Assembly: GCA_002793515.1 (NCBI GenBank)
Contig: PFEU01000007.1
Location: forward strand, 35,713-87,326
Direction of reading: 5' to 3'
Length of the DNA stretch: 51,614 nucleotides
Source: Candidatus Uhrbacteria bacterium CG10_big_fil_rev_8_21_14_0_10_48_16
GTDB taxonomy: Bacteria > Patescibacteriota > Patescibacteriia > UBA9934 > GWF2-40-263
The stretch's first letter is position 1; every line of letters starts with the position of its first letter. Made by a program: the position numbers and the translations under genes. Of this stretch, positions 1-9,175 are shown piece after piece. The notes beneath the pieces were generated by a model. It saw nothing but the letters and a program-made list of their open reading frames with translations, was not told the origin of the DNA and did not search any database.

Positions 1-1
1 G

Positions 2-67
2 GCGGCCGTTGCGGGGTTCACGATTGGCCCTCTGTACGAATGGTTGCGTCAATACAAACTCTCCTAA
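2..67 (+). CDS. C-terminal fragment of an unidentified protein (...AAVAGFTIGPLYEWLRQYKLS*)
   Basis: Open frame from the window edge to TAA at 65-67, followed by a terminator hairpin. Confidence 0.5.
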   Translation, partial: AAVAGFTIGPLYEWLRQYKLS

Positions 68-73
68 TGCGTA

Positions 74-112
74 AAAAGATTCTGAGCCTTGTTCTCAGGA
101 TCTTTTTCTAGG
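74..112 (+). terminator. Intrinsic terminator
   Basis: AAAAGATtCTGAG-ccttgtt-CTCAGgATCTTTTT. Confidence 0.8.
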
Positions 113-146
113 CGTTCCCTCTGATTTTAGGTATACTAATGGCGTT

Positions 147-533
147 ATGTCTGAGCTTAATCACGCTATCCCAGTTTCCGATTGGCTCTCCACACAGGAG
201 GGGAAACTTTCGGTTGACGTGATTGAAACACGCGAAGAAATTTTAGTACGTTCAGCCATTGCAGGCGTCCGAACACAAGACCTTGATATCACCCTGTCAG
301 ATGACACGCTTACCATCCGTGGATCTCGCGATCATGCACATGAAGAGCGTCGAACCGATCAAATCCACGTCCAAGAATGTCATTGGGGAACCTTTTCTCG
401 AACGATTATTCTTCCAACACATGTAGATCCTGATAGAGTCGATGCAACATTAACGCGGGGGATCTTGACGATTCGTATGAAAAAAGTTGAGATGGATAAA
501 AGAATTCCAGTCCTTGAACTGGATGACCTTTAA
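147..533 (+). CDS. Hsp20/alpha-crystallin family small heat shock protein
   Basis: ACD-like pattern: GVRTQDLDITLSDDTLTIRG ... GTFSRTIILPTHVDPDRVDATLTRGILTIRMKK. Confidence 0.9.
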   Translation: MSELNHAIPVSDWLSTQEGKLSVDVIETREEILVRSAIAGVRTQDLDITLSDDTLTIRGSRDHAHEERRTDQIHVQECHWGTFSRTIILPTHVDPDRVDATLTRGILTIRMKKVEMDKRIPVLELDDL

Positions 534-547
534 ATCGCCCCGACGTT

Positions 548-2488
548 ATGGACCACAACCTACTCAATGGAAAGACCCCCCTCTCGAATCCCGTCTCGAG
601 GGGTTTTTGGAAGGTGGGATTGCTCATCCTGGCTTCAGTTCTTGTTTTCGTCCTCATTCTCGGAGGGGGTGCCTTTGCTTGGGCACAGCAATATCAGAAC
701 CGAATCCCTCCACGCACGATGATCGATGGGATGGATGTCAGCGGACTTGACCCTGGAGCGGTTCAAATGAATCTTCAAAACCGCATCGATGACATCCTCA
801 CAAATGGGATTGAAGTTCAGGTCGATGAGGTCATAAAAACGCTTAGTCTCATCACGATCACAGACTCAGATCTCTTCGAGAATGTAGACTTTCAGCTAGA
901 AGAAACGATTTCCTCCCTCATGGAAAAACATAGCGACAACCCTTTTGCGGATACCTACGCCATGGTGACGTCCGTATTCCGTCCCGTATCCACCACTATT
1001 CCTGTCACCATTCAAGAAGATCGTGTGCGATCAAGCGTCTTATCTCTCTTTCCTGATTCGGAAGTCCTTTCTCAACGTGCAACATTTGACCTCTCATGGA
1101 ACACAGAAAAGGACATGTGGTCTATTGGGATCGTGGATGGAACATCCGGAAAAGAATTCCAATGGGACGCATTCTTTACCACCCTTGAAGACCAACTCAT
1201 CGCATTGGACACCCAGACAATCACTCTGGCATTAATCGATCAGACACCTAAAGATTTTTCTCAAGACGAGGAACATGAGCTTGTAAGCAAAGCCGCAACC
1301 GCCCTCCAAAGCGCCCCCTATCTCATCACCTATGAAGATCTTTCATGGGAACTCACGGGCGATGATCTCATCACACTTCTTGCCCCAGGCGAAGACGGGC
1401 GACTGACGCTTCTTGATGAACCTCTTGCACTTTGGATCGCTTCAATCGCAGATGAGGTAAACCAATCCGCACAAAACGCACGTCTAACGATTGAAGACGG
1501 CCGTGTGACAGACTTTGTGGAAAGTCTTGAAGGAAGAATGCTCAATGAAGAACAGTTGCGAGAAGATCTTATTTCTCTCATCTCTTCCATCCAAGAAGCC
1601 CCGATCCCGAGCATCGAATTAGTGGTTGAGGTTTCCGAACCAACGATTACCACAGGAGACGTTAATGATCTTGGGATCGACGAAATTCTCGGAACTGGAA
1701 CCTCAAGCTATCGAGGAAGTCCTGCGAATCGTCGAGCCAATATTCAAAATGGCGTCGATCTTCTCAACGGCCGACTGATCGCTCCCGGCGAAACATTCTC
1801 TCTCATTCAAGCCCTCTCTCCATTTACCTATGACAATGGATATCTCCCTGAATTAGTCATTAAGGGAGACAAAATCGAAGCAGAACTTGGCGGAGGTCTT
1901 TGTCAGATTGGGACCACCACCTTTCGAGCGGTCATGAACTCTGCTCTTGAAGTCACCGAGCGACGCAATCATTCACTTGTCGTGTCCTACTACAATGACC
2001 CAGCAAACGGAAATCCTGGAACAGACGCAACCATTTACGAACCAGCACCAAACTTTAAGTTTACAAACGACACAGATCATTACGTTCTGTTCCAAGCAGA
2101 AAATCTCACAGAAACACAGGAGCTTCGCTTTACCATGTGGGGAACAAGTGATGGAAGACACGCTTCTTACTCCCCACCAATCGTCTCACGATGGATTCCT
2201 GTTGGGGAAACGCAGTACATTGAAACAACGGACCTAGAACCAGGTGTCGAGCAATGCCAAGGATCTCACACCGGCGCAGATGCCTCCTTTACCTATACGG
2301 TTGTACGTCCTGACGGGGAAATAGAAGAAACGCTATTTGAATCTCACTACCGACCGCTTCCTCGGATCTGCCTGATTGGTGTCGAAGAAACGGTTGAAGA
2401 AGAGGAAGTTGTAGAGGAAGATCTCACAGAAGAACCAACCGACGAATCAGTAGAAGAAGTTGTAGAATCAAGTGAAACGATTGAATAG
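548..2488 (+). CDS. VanW family protein with N-terminal TM and peptidoglycan-binding-like repeats
   Basis: N-terminal TM; VanW core NGVDLLNGRLIAPGETFSL...GGGLCQIGTTTFRAVMNSALEVTERRNHS. Confidence 0.9.
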   Translation: MDHNLLNGKTPLSNPVSRGFWKVGLLILASVLVFVLILGGGAFAWAQQYQNRIPPRTMIDGMDVSGLDPGAVQMNLQNRIDDILTNGIEVQVDEVIKTLSLITITDSDLFENVDFQLEETISSLMEKHSDNPFADTYAMVTSVFRPVSTTIPVTIQEDRVRSSVLSLFPDSEVLSQRATFDLSWNTEKDMWSIGIVDGTSGKEFQWDAFFTTLEDQLIALDTQTITLALIDQTPKDFSQDEEHELVSKAATALQSAPYLITYEDLSWELTGDDLITLLAPGEDGRLTLLDEPLALWIASIADEVNQSAQNARLTIEDGRVTDFVESLEGRMLNEEQLREDLISLISSIQEAPIPSIELVVEVSEPTITTGDVNDLGIDEILGTGTSSYRGSPANRRANIQNGVDLLNGRLIAPGETFSLIQALSPFTYDNGYLPELVIKGDKIEAELGGGLCQIGTTTFRAVMNSALEVTERRNHSLVVSYYNDPANGNPGTDATIYEPAPNFKFTNDTDHYVLFQAENLTETQELRFTMWGTSDGRHASYSPPIVSRWIPVGETQYIETTDLEPGVEQCQGSHTGADASFTYTVVRPDGEIEETLFESHYRPLPRICLIGVEETVEEEEVVEEDLTEEPTDESVEEVVESSETIE

Positions 2489-2552
2489 TTTCCTTATCCA
2501 CAGAAATCTCCTTGCGCACTTAGGCCTGACAATCGTAAGATCTATGTGTTCA

Positions 2553-2592
2553 GAAAAATAAAAACGACTCGCGCATGGCGAATCGTTTTCAT
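2553..2592 (+). terminator. Hairpin terminator after the vanW-like gene
   Basis: AAAACGAcTCGC-gcatg-gCGAaTCGTTTTC. Confidence 0.65.
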
Positions 2593-2609
2593 TCATTCCA
2601 GAGAATAAC

Positions 2610-2699
2610 CTGCAGGCAAGAAATTTCATGCGAGGATGGATCGAGTCCGAAAACCTGATGTATCCACGTTATGAAATCCCATGCTTGTCGTGCCTGCAG
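2610..2699. other. Nested inverted-repeat element, candidate structured RNA
   Basis: CTGCAGGCA (2610-2618) pairs with TGCCTGCAG (2691-2699); ATTTCAT (2623-2629) pairs with ATGAAAT (2671-2677). Confidence 0.5.
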
Positions 2700-2849
2700 A
2701 TCACTCCGTGCAATGCCGTGTGTTACCAGAGAAAAGAATAGAACTCAGGATAACGCCTAAGTCTACTTGTAATCTGGAAAGTTGTCAAGTGTCTTAACAT
2801 CAATAATATTACCGCATTCTTGTGATACTGGCAATGGTTTAGCCTTCAA

Positions 2850-2882
2850 TACAAAAAACGGGCAAAAAAGCCCGTTTTTTTA
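2850..2882. terminator. Bidirectional intrinsic terminator
   Basis: AAAAAACGGGCaaaaaaGCCCGTTTTTTT. Confidence 0.85.
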
Positions 2883-2929
2883 ATATTCTTATAAATCGTT
2901 CCACGGTCTATCCACGATATGTCCCCTTT

Positions 2930-3550
2930 CTATTTAATCACTTTATCAACTAACCCATACTTTACGGACTCTACCGCACTCAAGAAATAGTCTCTTTCCG
3001 TATCCTGTTCCAAAAGCGTTTTCTTTTTTCCTGTGTGTTTTGCGAGAATCGTATTGAGTTGGTCCTTCATTTTAAGGATCCGCTCCGCATGAATTTTGAT
3101 ATCTGTTGCTTGTCCTTGAACACCTCCAAGGACCTGATGAATCATCACTTCAGAATTTGGGAGGATAAAACGTTTTCCTTTCGCCCCTGAAGCAAGCAAG
3201 ACAGCTCCCATAGAAGCAGCCATTCCTACACAGATGGTTGAAACATCTGGCTTCACATATTGCATGGCATCATAAATCGCGAGACCTGCGGTCACAGAAC
3301 CCCCAGGTGAATTCACATACAGCTTAATATCCTTTGTCTTATCCTGACTTTCAAGAAAGAGCATCTGCGCGATAATCAGGTTCGCCACATTGTCATCAAT
3401 GGCCGTCCCAAGAAAAATAATACGATCCTTTAAGAGACGAGAGTAAATATCATACGCTCTCTCCCCCGCATGCGTTTTTTCAATAACGGTTGGGATTAAA
3501 ATGGAGTCTGTTGGATCTGAGAATTCAGATCGAATAGCTAATTGATTCAT
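2930..3550 (-). CDS. clpP: ATP-dependent Clp protease proteolytic subunit
   Basis: ClpP signature: [37 protein letters not shown]. Confidence 0.97.
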   Translation of the reverse strand: MNQLAIRSEFSDPTDSILIPTVIEKTHAGERAYDIYSRLLKDRIIFLGTAIDDNVANLIIAQMLFLESQDKTKDIKLYVNSPGGSVTAGLAIYDAMQYVKPDVSTICVGMAASMGAVLLASGAKGKRFILPNSEVMIHQVLGGVQGQATDIKIHAERILKMKDQLNTILAKHTGKKKTLLEQDTERDYFLSAVESVKYGLVDKVIK

Positions 3551-3562
3551 ACATGCAGTACA

Positions 3563-4540
3563 TTACACGGTTTTATTTGCTTCTTCCACCCCCCAACATC
3601 CTTTCTGATTACAGACGAGTCGCGCATCAGAGATAACATATCCTGCCGCGCGCTTATGTCCTCCCCCACCTTGTTCTTTTGCCATCTGAGAAACATCTTG
3701 TGTGAGAGAACGCATGGAAACTTTTACATGTCCGTCTGCCGTTTCACGAAAGACACGCAACGTATCGACATCTGTCACAAGATTTAAAAAATTTGAGAGT
3801 CCATCAATTTCATCATCCGTCACCTGATTCTCCTCAATATCGGCTCGCGTCAGATAAGTGCTAATCATGTCCTTCTTTTCGCTCTCCTCAATGCGCTCCA
3901 GAGCGAGTCCCCAAACGCGAAGGGCAGAGATTGAACGATTGTGGAACATGGCGTGGATCACATCTTGCACACGCGCACCACTTAACAACAATTCTGAAGC
4001 GACCATGAGTGCCCGTTCATCTGTGGCAGCATTTGAAAATGCGGTCGTATCAAAACAGAGCCCCGTCAGCAAGCAGGTCGCCGCATCCTTCGAGGGAATG
4101 ATCTGGTTCTCTTCAAAAAATCGATGCACAACCGCTGCTGTGGCTGGAGCATCGACGACAACCTGATTCACATGCCCATACCGATTATTGGTTGCATGAT
4201 GATCGATGTTAATAACGACTGGGTCACCTGGAATTCGATCCATGAGCTGTGCGACAAACTGATCATCTGAACAGTCAAATACCACCACGAGATCGATCTC
4301 GGGATTATCAAATAGTTGAAGATCTGTTGTGCACTGATGAATGCGTGGAAGACGTTGGTATTGTTCAGGAATCGGGGAAGCCACGTACACAGGAACAATC
4401 TTCCCGTGAGAGGCCATATAATCCGCCAAAGCCAAAGACGCTCCAAGACTATCTCCATCAATGCGTTCATCAGAAATAAAGACCGGGTCCGTGGCTTTCA
4501 ATAGCAGATTATTGATTTGTCGGTGGATATACGATTCCAT
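3563..4540 (-). CDS. DHH family phosphoesterase (NrnA/RecJ-like oligoribonuclease/pAp phosphatase)
   Basis: DSLGASLALADYM, VVVFDCSD, INIDHHATN; C-terminal GGGGHKRAAG (DHHA1). Confidence 0.93.
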   Translation of the reverse strand: MESYIHRQINNLLLKATDPVFISDERIDGDSLGASLALADYMASHGKIVPVYVASPIPEQYQRLPRIHQCTTDLQLFDNPEIDLVVVFDCSDDQFVAQLMDRIPGDPVVINIDHHATNNRYGHVNQVVVDAPATAAVVHRFFEENQIIPSKDAATCLLTGLCFDTTAFSNAATDERALMVASELLLSGARVQDVIHAMFHNRSISALRVWGLALERIEESEKKDMISTYLTRADIEENQVTDDEIDGLSNFLNLVTDVDTLRVFRETADGHVKVSMRSLTQDVSQMAKEQGGGGHKRAAGYVISDARLVCNQKGCWGVEEANKTV

Positions 4541-4630
4541 AGAGGATGACGTAGCCTATCGCATCTGAAAGAGAGGGTCAACCATGCTCCATCGCTCGCG
4601 AGCGATGGAGCATGTTATAATCGATTTACT

Positions 4631-6898
4631 ATGCACCTGACGAAAATAGAGCTCCAGGGATTCAAAACGTTTGCAAAGAAAACCACCCTTTCTTTTCTCG
4701 CTCCCACCGCAGACCGTTGCCCAATTACGGCTGTGGTCGGACCCAATGGTTCTGGAAAATCTAACCTTGCGGATGCCATTCGATGGGTCCTTGGAGAACA
4801 AAGCTTAAAGCTCCTCCGAGGAAAACAATCTGAGGATGTTATTTTTTCTGGCTCTGAAGGAAAAGGACGTTCTGGATTTGCTGAAGTCAGTCTCTCACTC
4901 AACAACGAAGACGGTTCCATGCCGATCGATTATGGATCTGTCACCATCACCCGACGATTGTTTCGCGATGGAACAAGTGAATATCTCCTTAATGATGCCA
5001 AGGTGCGCCTAACGGATATTCAACTCCTGCTTGCGCAAGCCAATGTCGGGCAACGCTCCTATTCCGTCGTGGGTCAGGGGATGATCGATCATATTCTTGT
5101 TTCAACGCCAGAAGAACGAAAAGCGTTTTTTGATGACGCAACAGGCGTTAAACCGTTTCAGATCAAGCGCCACGATGCGGTATTAAAACTCAAACGCACT
5201 CATGAGAATTTGGCAGACGTGGAGATGCTTCTACGCGAGATTGAACCGCGACTACGTTCGCTCAAACGCCAAGCCTCGCGTTTAGAGCAACGCGATGAAA
5301 TCGAAACCAAGCTCCACACCCTCGAGGGACAGTACTATGGCACTCAGTGGTGGAGTCTTGCCGATCAGCTCGACGTGATCAAAAAACAATTTGAAGAAGC
5401 AGACGCACAGATCAAACAAGAACGCCTTGAACTCACGGCACAAGAAAAGACGGCCGATACGATCGAAAACGTCGATGAGAAAAAAGACACGGGACTCATG
5501 AAGCTTCAAGAAGCGTATCGAGCGGTTCAACGAAAACAAAACACCCTGCGTCAAGACCAATTCCAAACAGAAAAAGAAATCGAACTTACCCGCGTACGGG
5601 CGCAATCCAACTGGGCTCCCCTTCCTCTGCTGAAAATTGTTGAGGAAGTCGGATTCATCACAGATGGCATCAAAGGACTTCGATCGCTCAAGGACCTCAC
5701 TGAGATCTACAAAATGATTGATGATCTCCTCTCTCGATCAACAACGCTTCGTAAAAAACTTGAACGTCCAAATCCAGAAGACATCAAGCCAGATCCAGCG
5801 CTTGTTCAAAAACTTGCAGACCTCAAAGGACAAGAAGCCGGAATCAAACAAGAGCTCGCAGAGTTTGAAGCACAGATCGACGCCTACGCCACGAAAGAAA
5901 AAACGGAACGCACAGAACTCATTGAGATGCAGAAAGCGTTGCGCGAAAAACAGCGTCAAATCCACTTGTTTGAAAATCGCCGTAACGAACTTCAGATCAA
6001 TCTCGCACGTTTTGAAGAACGACAACAAGCGCTCATTCGAGAAATGAATGAGTTTATGAAAGATCGTGCGGTGGCCGTACGCGCAGAACGCGCAGAACAG
6101 ACAGAGATGTCGCTAGATGACACCTACACCGAAGTTCAACGTCTGAGATATAAGCTTGAACTCATTGGGGGAATCGATCCTGAGATCATCAAAGAGTATG
6201 AGGAAACGCGTGTCCGTCATGAGTTTCTCGATGGACAGGTTGAGGATTTGAAAAAAGCGATTCGTCACACAGAAAAAGTCATTGTAGAGCTGGATGAACA
6301 AATCGAAAAGCAATCAAAAGACGTTTTTGGAAAGATCAATAAGGAGTTCGAACATTACTTTAAGATTCTTTTTGGAGGAGGCTCCTGCCGATTGATAAAA
6401 CTCACTCGGGAAGACGAAGAGGAATCTATGAATGATGGAGTCACTCCTGATCGAGTATTTGCTGACACAGGGGAAGAGGCTCGAGATAAAGAAGCCGAGA
6501 TCGCCAAGAAGCTGGAGAAGCATCAGGATCCGATTATCGGAATCGATATTCAAGCCACGCCTCCTGGGAAAAAGCTCAAGGCTCTCAATCTGCTTTCAGG
6601 TGGAGAGCGGGCTCTCACATCGATCGCGCTCATCAGCGCCATCATGGCCGTAAACCCTTCCCCATTTGTTTTGCTCGATGAGGTGGATGCTGCGCTGGAC
6701 GAATCCAACACGGTGCGTTTCGCCTCCATCCTCCAAGATCTCTCAAAAAGCTCGCAATTCATCGTCGTCACACACAACCGCGCCACCATGGAACAAGCCG
6801 ACGTTCTCTATGGCGTCACCATGACAGACGAAGGAATCTCCAGTCTGCTCTCGATTCACTTAGAAGATATAGCCGGAGAAGGAACCGCAAGACGATAA
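4631..6898 (+). CDS. smc: SMC-family chromosome segregation ATPase, short (755 aa), no recognisable hinge
   Basis: Walker A VVGPNGSGKSNLADAIRWVLGEQS; signature LLSGGERALTSIALISA; Walker B PFVLLDEVDAALDESN; central part much shorter than canonical SMC. Confidence 0.93.
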   Translation: MHLTKIELQGFKTFAKKTTLSFLAPTADRCPITAVVGPNGSGKSNLADAIRWVLGEQSLKLLRGKQSEDVIFSGSEGKGRSGFAEVSLSLNNEDGSMPIDYGSVTITRRLFRDGTSEYLLNDAKVRLTDIQLLLAQANVGQRSYSVVGQGMIDHILVSTPEERKAFFDDATGVKPFQIKRHDAVLKLKRTHENLADVEMLLREIEPRLRSLKRQASRLEQRDEIETKLHTLEGQYYGTQWWSLADQLDVIKKQFEEADAQIKQERLELTAQEKTADTIENVDEKKDTGLMKLQEAYRAVQRKQNTLRQDQFQTEKEIELTRVRAQSNWAPLPLLKIVEEVGFITDGIKGLRSLKDLTEIYKMIDDLLSRSTTLRKKLERPNPEDIKPDPALVQKLADLKGQEAGIKQELAEFEAQIDAYATKEKTERTELIEMQKALREKQRQIHLFENRRNELQINLARFEERQQALIREMNEFMKDRAVAVRAERAEQTEMSLDDTYTEVQRLRYKLELIGGIDPEIIKEYEETRVRHEFLDGQVEDLKKAIRHTEKVIVELDEQIEKQSKDVFGKINKEFEHYFKILFGGGSCRLIKLTREDEEESMNDGVTPDRVFADTGEEARDKEAEIAKKLEKHQDPIIGIDIQATPPGKKLKALNLLSGGERALTSIALISAIMAVNPSPFVLLDEVDAALDESNTVRFASILQDLSKSSQFIVVTHNRATMEQADVLYGVTMTDEGISSLLSIHLEDIAGEGTARR

Positions 6899-6939
6899 AA
6901 CAAAAACAGATCCGAGAGAGCGGATCTGTTTTTGTTTGA
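6899..6939. terminator. Bidirectional intrinsic terminator
   Basis: AAACAAAAACAGATCCG-agaga-gCGGATCTGTTTTTGTTT. Confidence 0.9.
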
Positions 6940-6944
6940 GTCTC

Positions 6945-7035
6945 CTCAACGCAGGGCTCGAGACGAACTCGAGGACTACGTTGAGGAGCCGCGCGAACGT
7001 GACTCCTCGGGGGGTCACGCCGGGCGGCGCGTGGG
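6945..7035 (-). repeat. Hairpin-chain element copy A
   Basis: CTCAACGCAGGGCTCGAGACGAACTCGAGGACTACGTTGAG hairpin plus GTGAC...GTCAC hairpin; near-identical to copies B and C. Confidence 0.85.
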
Positions 7036-7434
7036 TCAGAGCGGACGAGGGCCGTTGTCGCGAGGCCGACGCTCGAACTTGAGGATCTTGCCCTCACGCT
7101 CGGGCTCAGGGTCATCCTTCTCGACCGGCGGGAGCTTCTGGAAAGAAAGCTTGAACCGGTTGAGGGTGATCTCAAGGTACCCATCAAGTCCCAAGCTGAG
7201 GTACATCATGCCGAGCACCGCCAAAGCGATGACAGGCACGAGCAGACCCTTGGCACCGAAGGCTATGACAGAGAGGGTCAGGCCGACGGAGGCCATGTTG
7301 ATCAGATTCGCCACCGTAAGGACGGTACCTCTCAGCTTCTGATCAGAGAGGATGGTCGACAGGAAGATGAGACCCAGACCGAAGACCATCGGAAGGGCGA
7401 CGACAATCAGAATGATGTAGTCGATGTCGGACAC
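7036..7434 (-). CDS. Uncharacterised protein with about 3 predicted TM helices and charged C-terminal tail
   Basis: 132-aa ORF (GTG start) with hydrophobic segments YIILIVVALPMVFGLGLIFL, LTLSVIAFGA, LLVPVIALAVLGMMYLSL. Confidence 0.7.
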   Translation of the reverse strand: MSDIDYIILIVVALPMVFGLGLIFLSTILSDQKLRGTVLTVANLINMASVGLTLSVIAFGAKGLLVPVIALAVLGMMYLSLGLDGYLEITLNRFKLSFQKLPPVEKDDPEPEREGKILKFERRPRDNGPRPL

Positions 7435-7452
7435 GGTGTCTCCGAATTGGGG

Positions 7453-7527
7453 TCAGTTCAGGAACTGGAGGATCCCACTGCACACGGCGAGCCAGAAGGC
7501 TCCGCAGAGCAGGAGGAGAGTGATCAT
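7453..7527 (-). CDS. Possible 24-aa single-TM micropeptide MITLLLLCGAFWLAVCSGILQFLN
   Basis: Read from sequence; its start ATG overlaps the TGA (ATGA) of a 15-codon upstream frame. Confidence 0.35.
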   Translation of the reverse strand: MITLLLLCGAFWLAVCSGILQFLN

Positions 7528-7574
7528 GGTGCTGAAGTGGAGGCCATCGGTCTCTTCACTCGGATGTTCATCCT

Positions 7575-7736
7575 TCACAGACACTCTGCACGCTCCTGTG
7601 CTTCACGAGCACGGTGGCAAGGGATCTCGGCCGTAACCCGAGCGAGCTCTTGCTCGAGCTTATCGCGATCGTCACCGCCTTCGCGCAGACGTCGCTGAAG
7701 TTCGACAACCTGCTCTTCGAGCGTAGGCTTTTCCAT
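7575..7736 (-). CDS. Small coiled-coil-like protein (MEKPTLEEQVVELQRRLREGGDDRDKLEQELARV...)
   Basis: Heptad-like charged ORF, upstream AGAGGGA ribosome-binding site. Confidence 0.55.
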   Translation of the reverse strand: MEKPTLEEQVVELQRRLREGGDDRDKLEQELARVTAEIPCHRAREAQERAECL

Positions 7737-7785
7737 GGTTCCCTCTTGGAATGAGCACTGGGAAGAAGCTCCCCAGGAGGTTGCC

Positions 7786-7875
7786 CTCAACGCAGAGCTC
7801 GATTGGATCGAGAGCTACGTTGAGGAGCCGCGCGAACGTGACTCCTCTGGGGGGGTCACGCCGGGCGGCGCGTGT
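7786..7875 (-). repeat. Hairpin-chain element copy B
   Basis: CTCAACGCAGAGCTCGATTGGATCGAGAGCTACGTTGAG plus the shared GAGCCGCGCGAACGTGACTCCTC...GGCGGCGCGTG block. Confidence 0.85.
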
Positions 7876-7976
7876 TCGTCACTTGGGGACGGGGACGAAG
7901 TTGAGCCCCGCATCCCGGGCGTCGTGGCAGGCGCTGCGCTCCTCGGGGCGGGCAGATGAGGTTCACTATCGCAGAA

Positions 7977-8558
7977 CTAGTCCGCGACGATCGCCCATTC
8001 GTCCCAGTAGGTAACGCTCTCGGAGGCCAGACGGCGCACCTCCTCGAGGGTCCAGTCATCGGCCTCGTTGTTGCCACCGGCGAGGGCCACCGTGAAGCGG
8101 TAGGGCGTGCGCGGGGCGTGCGGGGCAGCGGAGGCGATCACCGCGACGATGACGTGAGTCACACCCTCGGCGGCTTCGGACTGGATGCGCTCGGCCTCAC
8201 CGGGAATGGTGTTGATCTCGGGGTCGACGAGGTAGGCCTCGACCGTGTAGACCACGACCGCCAGGGCCTCCAGAGGGAGAGCGAACTCCCGACGGAGGAA
8301 GGGGCTCACCACACCGCGGTGCTCACGCAGGACGTAGTCGTCCGGGTTGGTGGTACGCTTGCCCTCGCCCGAGCTCACGAACGCATGCGCGCTCGCGGTC
8401 ATCCGGAGGAAGTGCTGACCCTGGGCGCGATCGGTGGCGGTGTCGTGCACCTGCAGGGCGGCCACGAGAGCCGTGTTGAAGCCGGCCTCGTCGATGACGC
8501 GGGAACCGATAGCCCTCTTATCGAAGGCATGGCAAACCACGGAGGTTGCGAAACGCAT
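7977..8558 (-). CDS. Uncharacterised protein (MRFATSVVCHAFDKRAIGSRVIDEAGF...)
   Basis: Long ORF with AGAGGAG upstream of ATG; no recognised family. Confidence 0.7.
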   Translation of the reverse strand: MRFATSVVCHAFDKRAIGSRVIDEAGFNTALVAALQVHDTATDRAQGQHFLRMTASAHAFVSSGEGKRTTNPDDYVLREHRGVVSPFLRREFALPLEALAVVVYTVEAYLVDPEINTIPGEAERIQSEAAEGVTHVIVAVIASAAPHAPRTPYRFTVALAGGNNEADDWTLEEVRRLASESVTYWDEWAIVAD

Positions 8559-8591
8559 GGAATACTCCTCTAGTGGGAACGGGAATCGTTC

Positions 8592-8683
8592 CTCAACGCA
8601 GGACTCGAAACGAACTCGAGGACTACGTTGAGGAGCCGCGCGAACGTGACTCCTCTGGGGGGTCACGCCGGGCGGCGCGTGGG
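8592..8683 (-). repeat. Hairpin-chain element copy C
   Basis: CTCAACGCAGGACTCGAAACGAACTCGAGGACTACGTTGAG plus the shared GC-rich hairpin block. Confidence 0.85.
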
Positions 8684-9124
8684 TCAGATGGACTTGGCGT
8701 AGCCGACCACGCGGGAGCGCGGAACCACGATGCAGCCGTTGATCTCGACCGTGTCCTTGGACACCTTGGTGATGCGTCCACTGACGTACTCGATCTCCCC
8801 ATCCACACGGACGAGGATCAGGACGCGCTGGATGTCATCCATGAGGGAGATCATGTCTCCCAGCGAGCTGGTCTCGTGGACGTTGCCGAAGCCCGGGATG
8901 GGCGCCGGCTTGTCGCACAAGTACTGGCCGAAGGGACGGCCGACCAGCCCCGAAAAGCGGACGCTGACCAGCTCATCTCGCACACGGAACCCGTGCTCGA
9001 GCTGAACATGGGTCCGAGTCACGCGAACGAGAATTCCGCGCAACGTCCCCCCTGTGACCGTCTCGAACGCGACCTCGCCCTCGTACCGGAGGGCGGTGGC
9101 GAGATCGTCGGTGGTGATGGGCAT
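8684..9124 (-). CDS. Uncharacterised beta-rich protein (MPITTDDLATALRYEGEVAFETVTGGTLRGILVRV...)
   Basis: ORF with GGAG upstream; two related-looking beta segments (TLRGILVRVTRTHVQLE / VSGRITKVSKDTVEIN). Confidence 0.65.
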   Translation of the reverse strand: MPITTDDLATALRYEGEVAFETVTGGTLRGILVRVTRTHVQLEHGFRVRDELVSVRFSGLVGRPFGQYLCDKPAPIPGFGNVHETSSLGDMISLMDDIQRVLILVRVDGEIEYVSGRITKVSKDTVEINGCIVVPRSRVVGYAKSI

Positions 9125-9175
9125 TGGTTGCTCCGTGGGTGGGTGGCAAATGGTCAACTTCGGAATGAAGTTTTC

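Noticed and set aside
6816-7342. ORFs overlapping on both strands in GC-rich DNA (e.g. 6816-7187 minus, 6932-7342 plus)
   Set aside because: Overlap smc or span the hairpin element; Arg/Ser-rich translations typical of shadow frames in GC-rich DNA.
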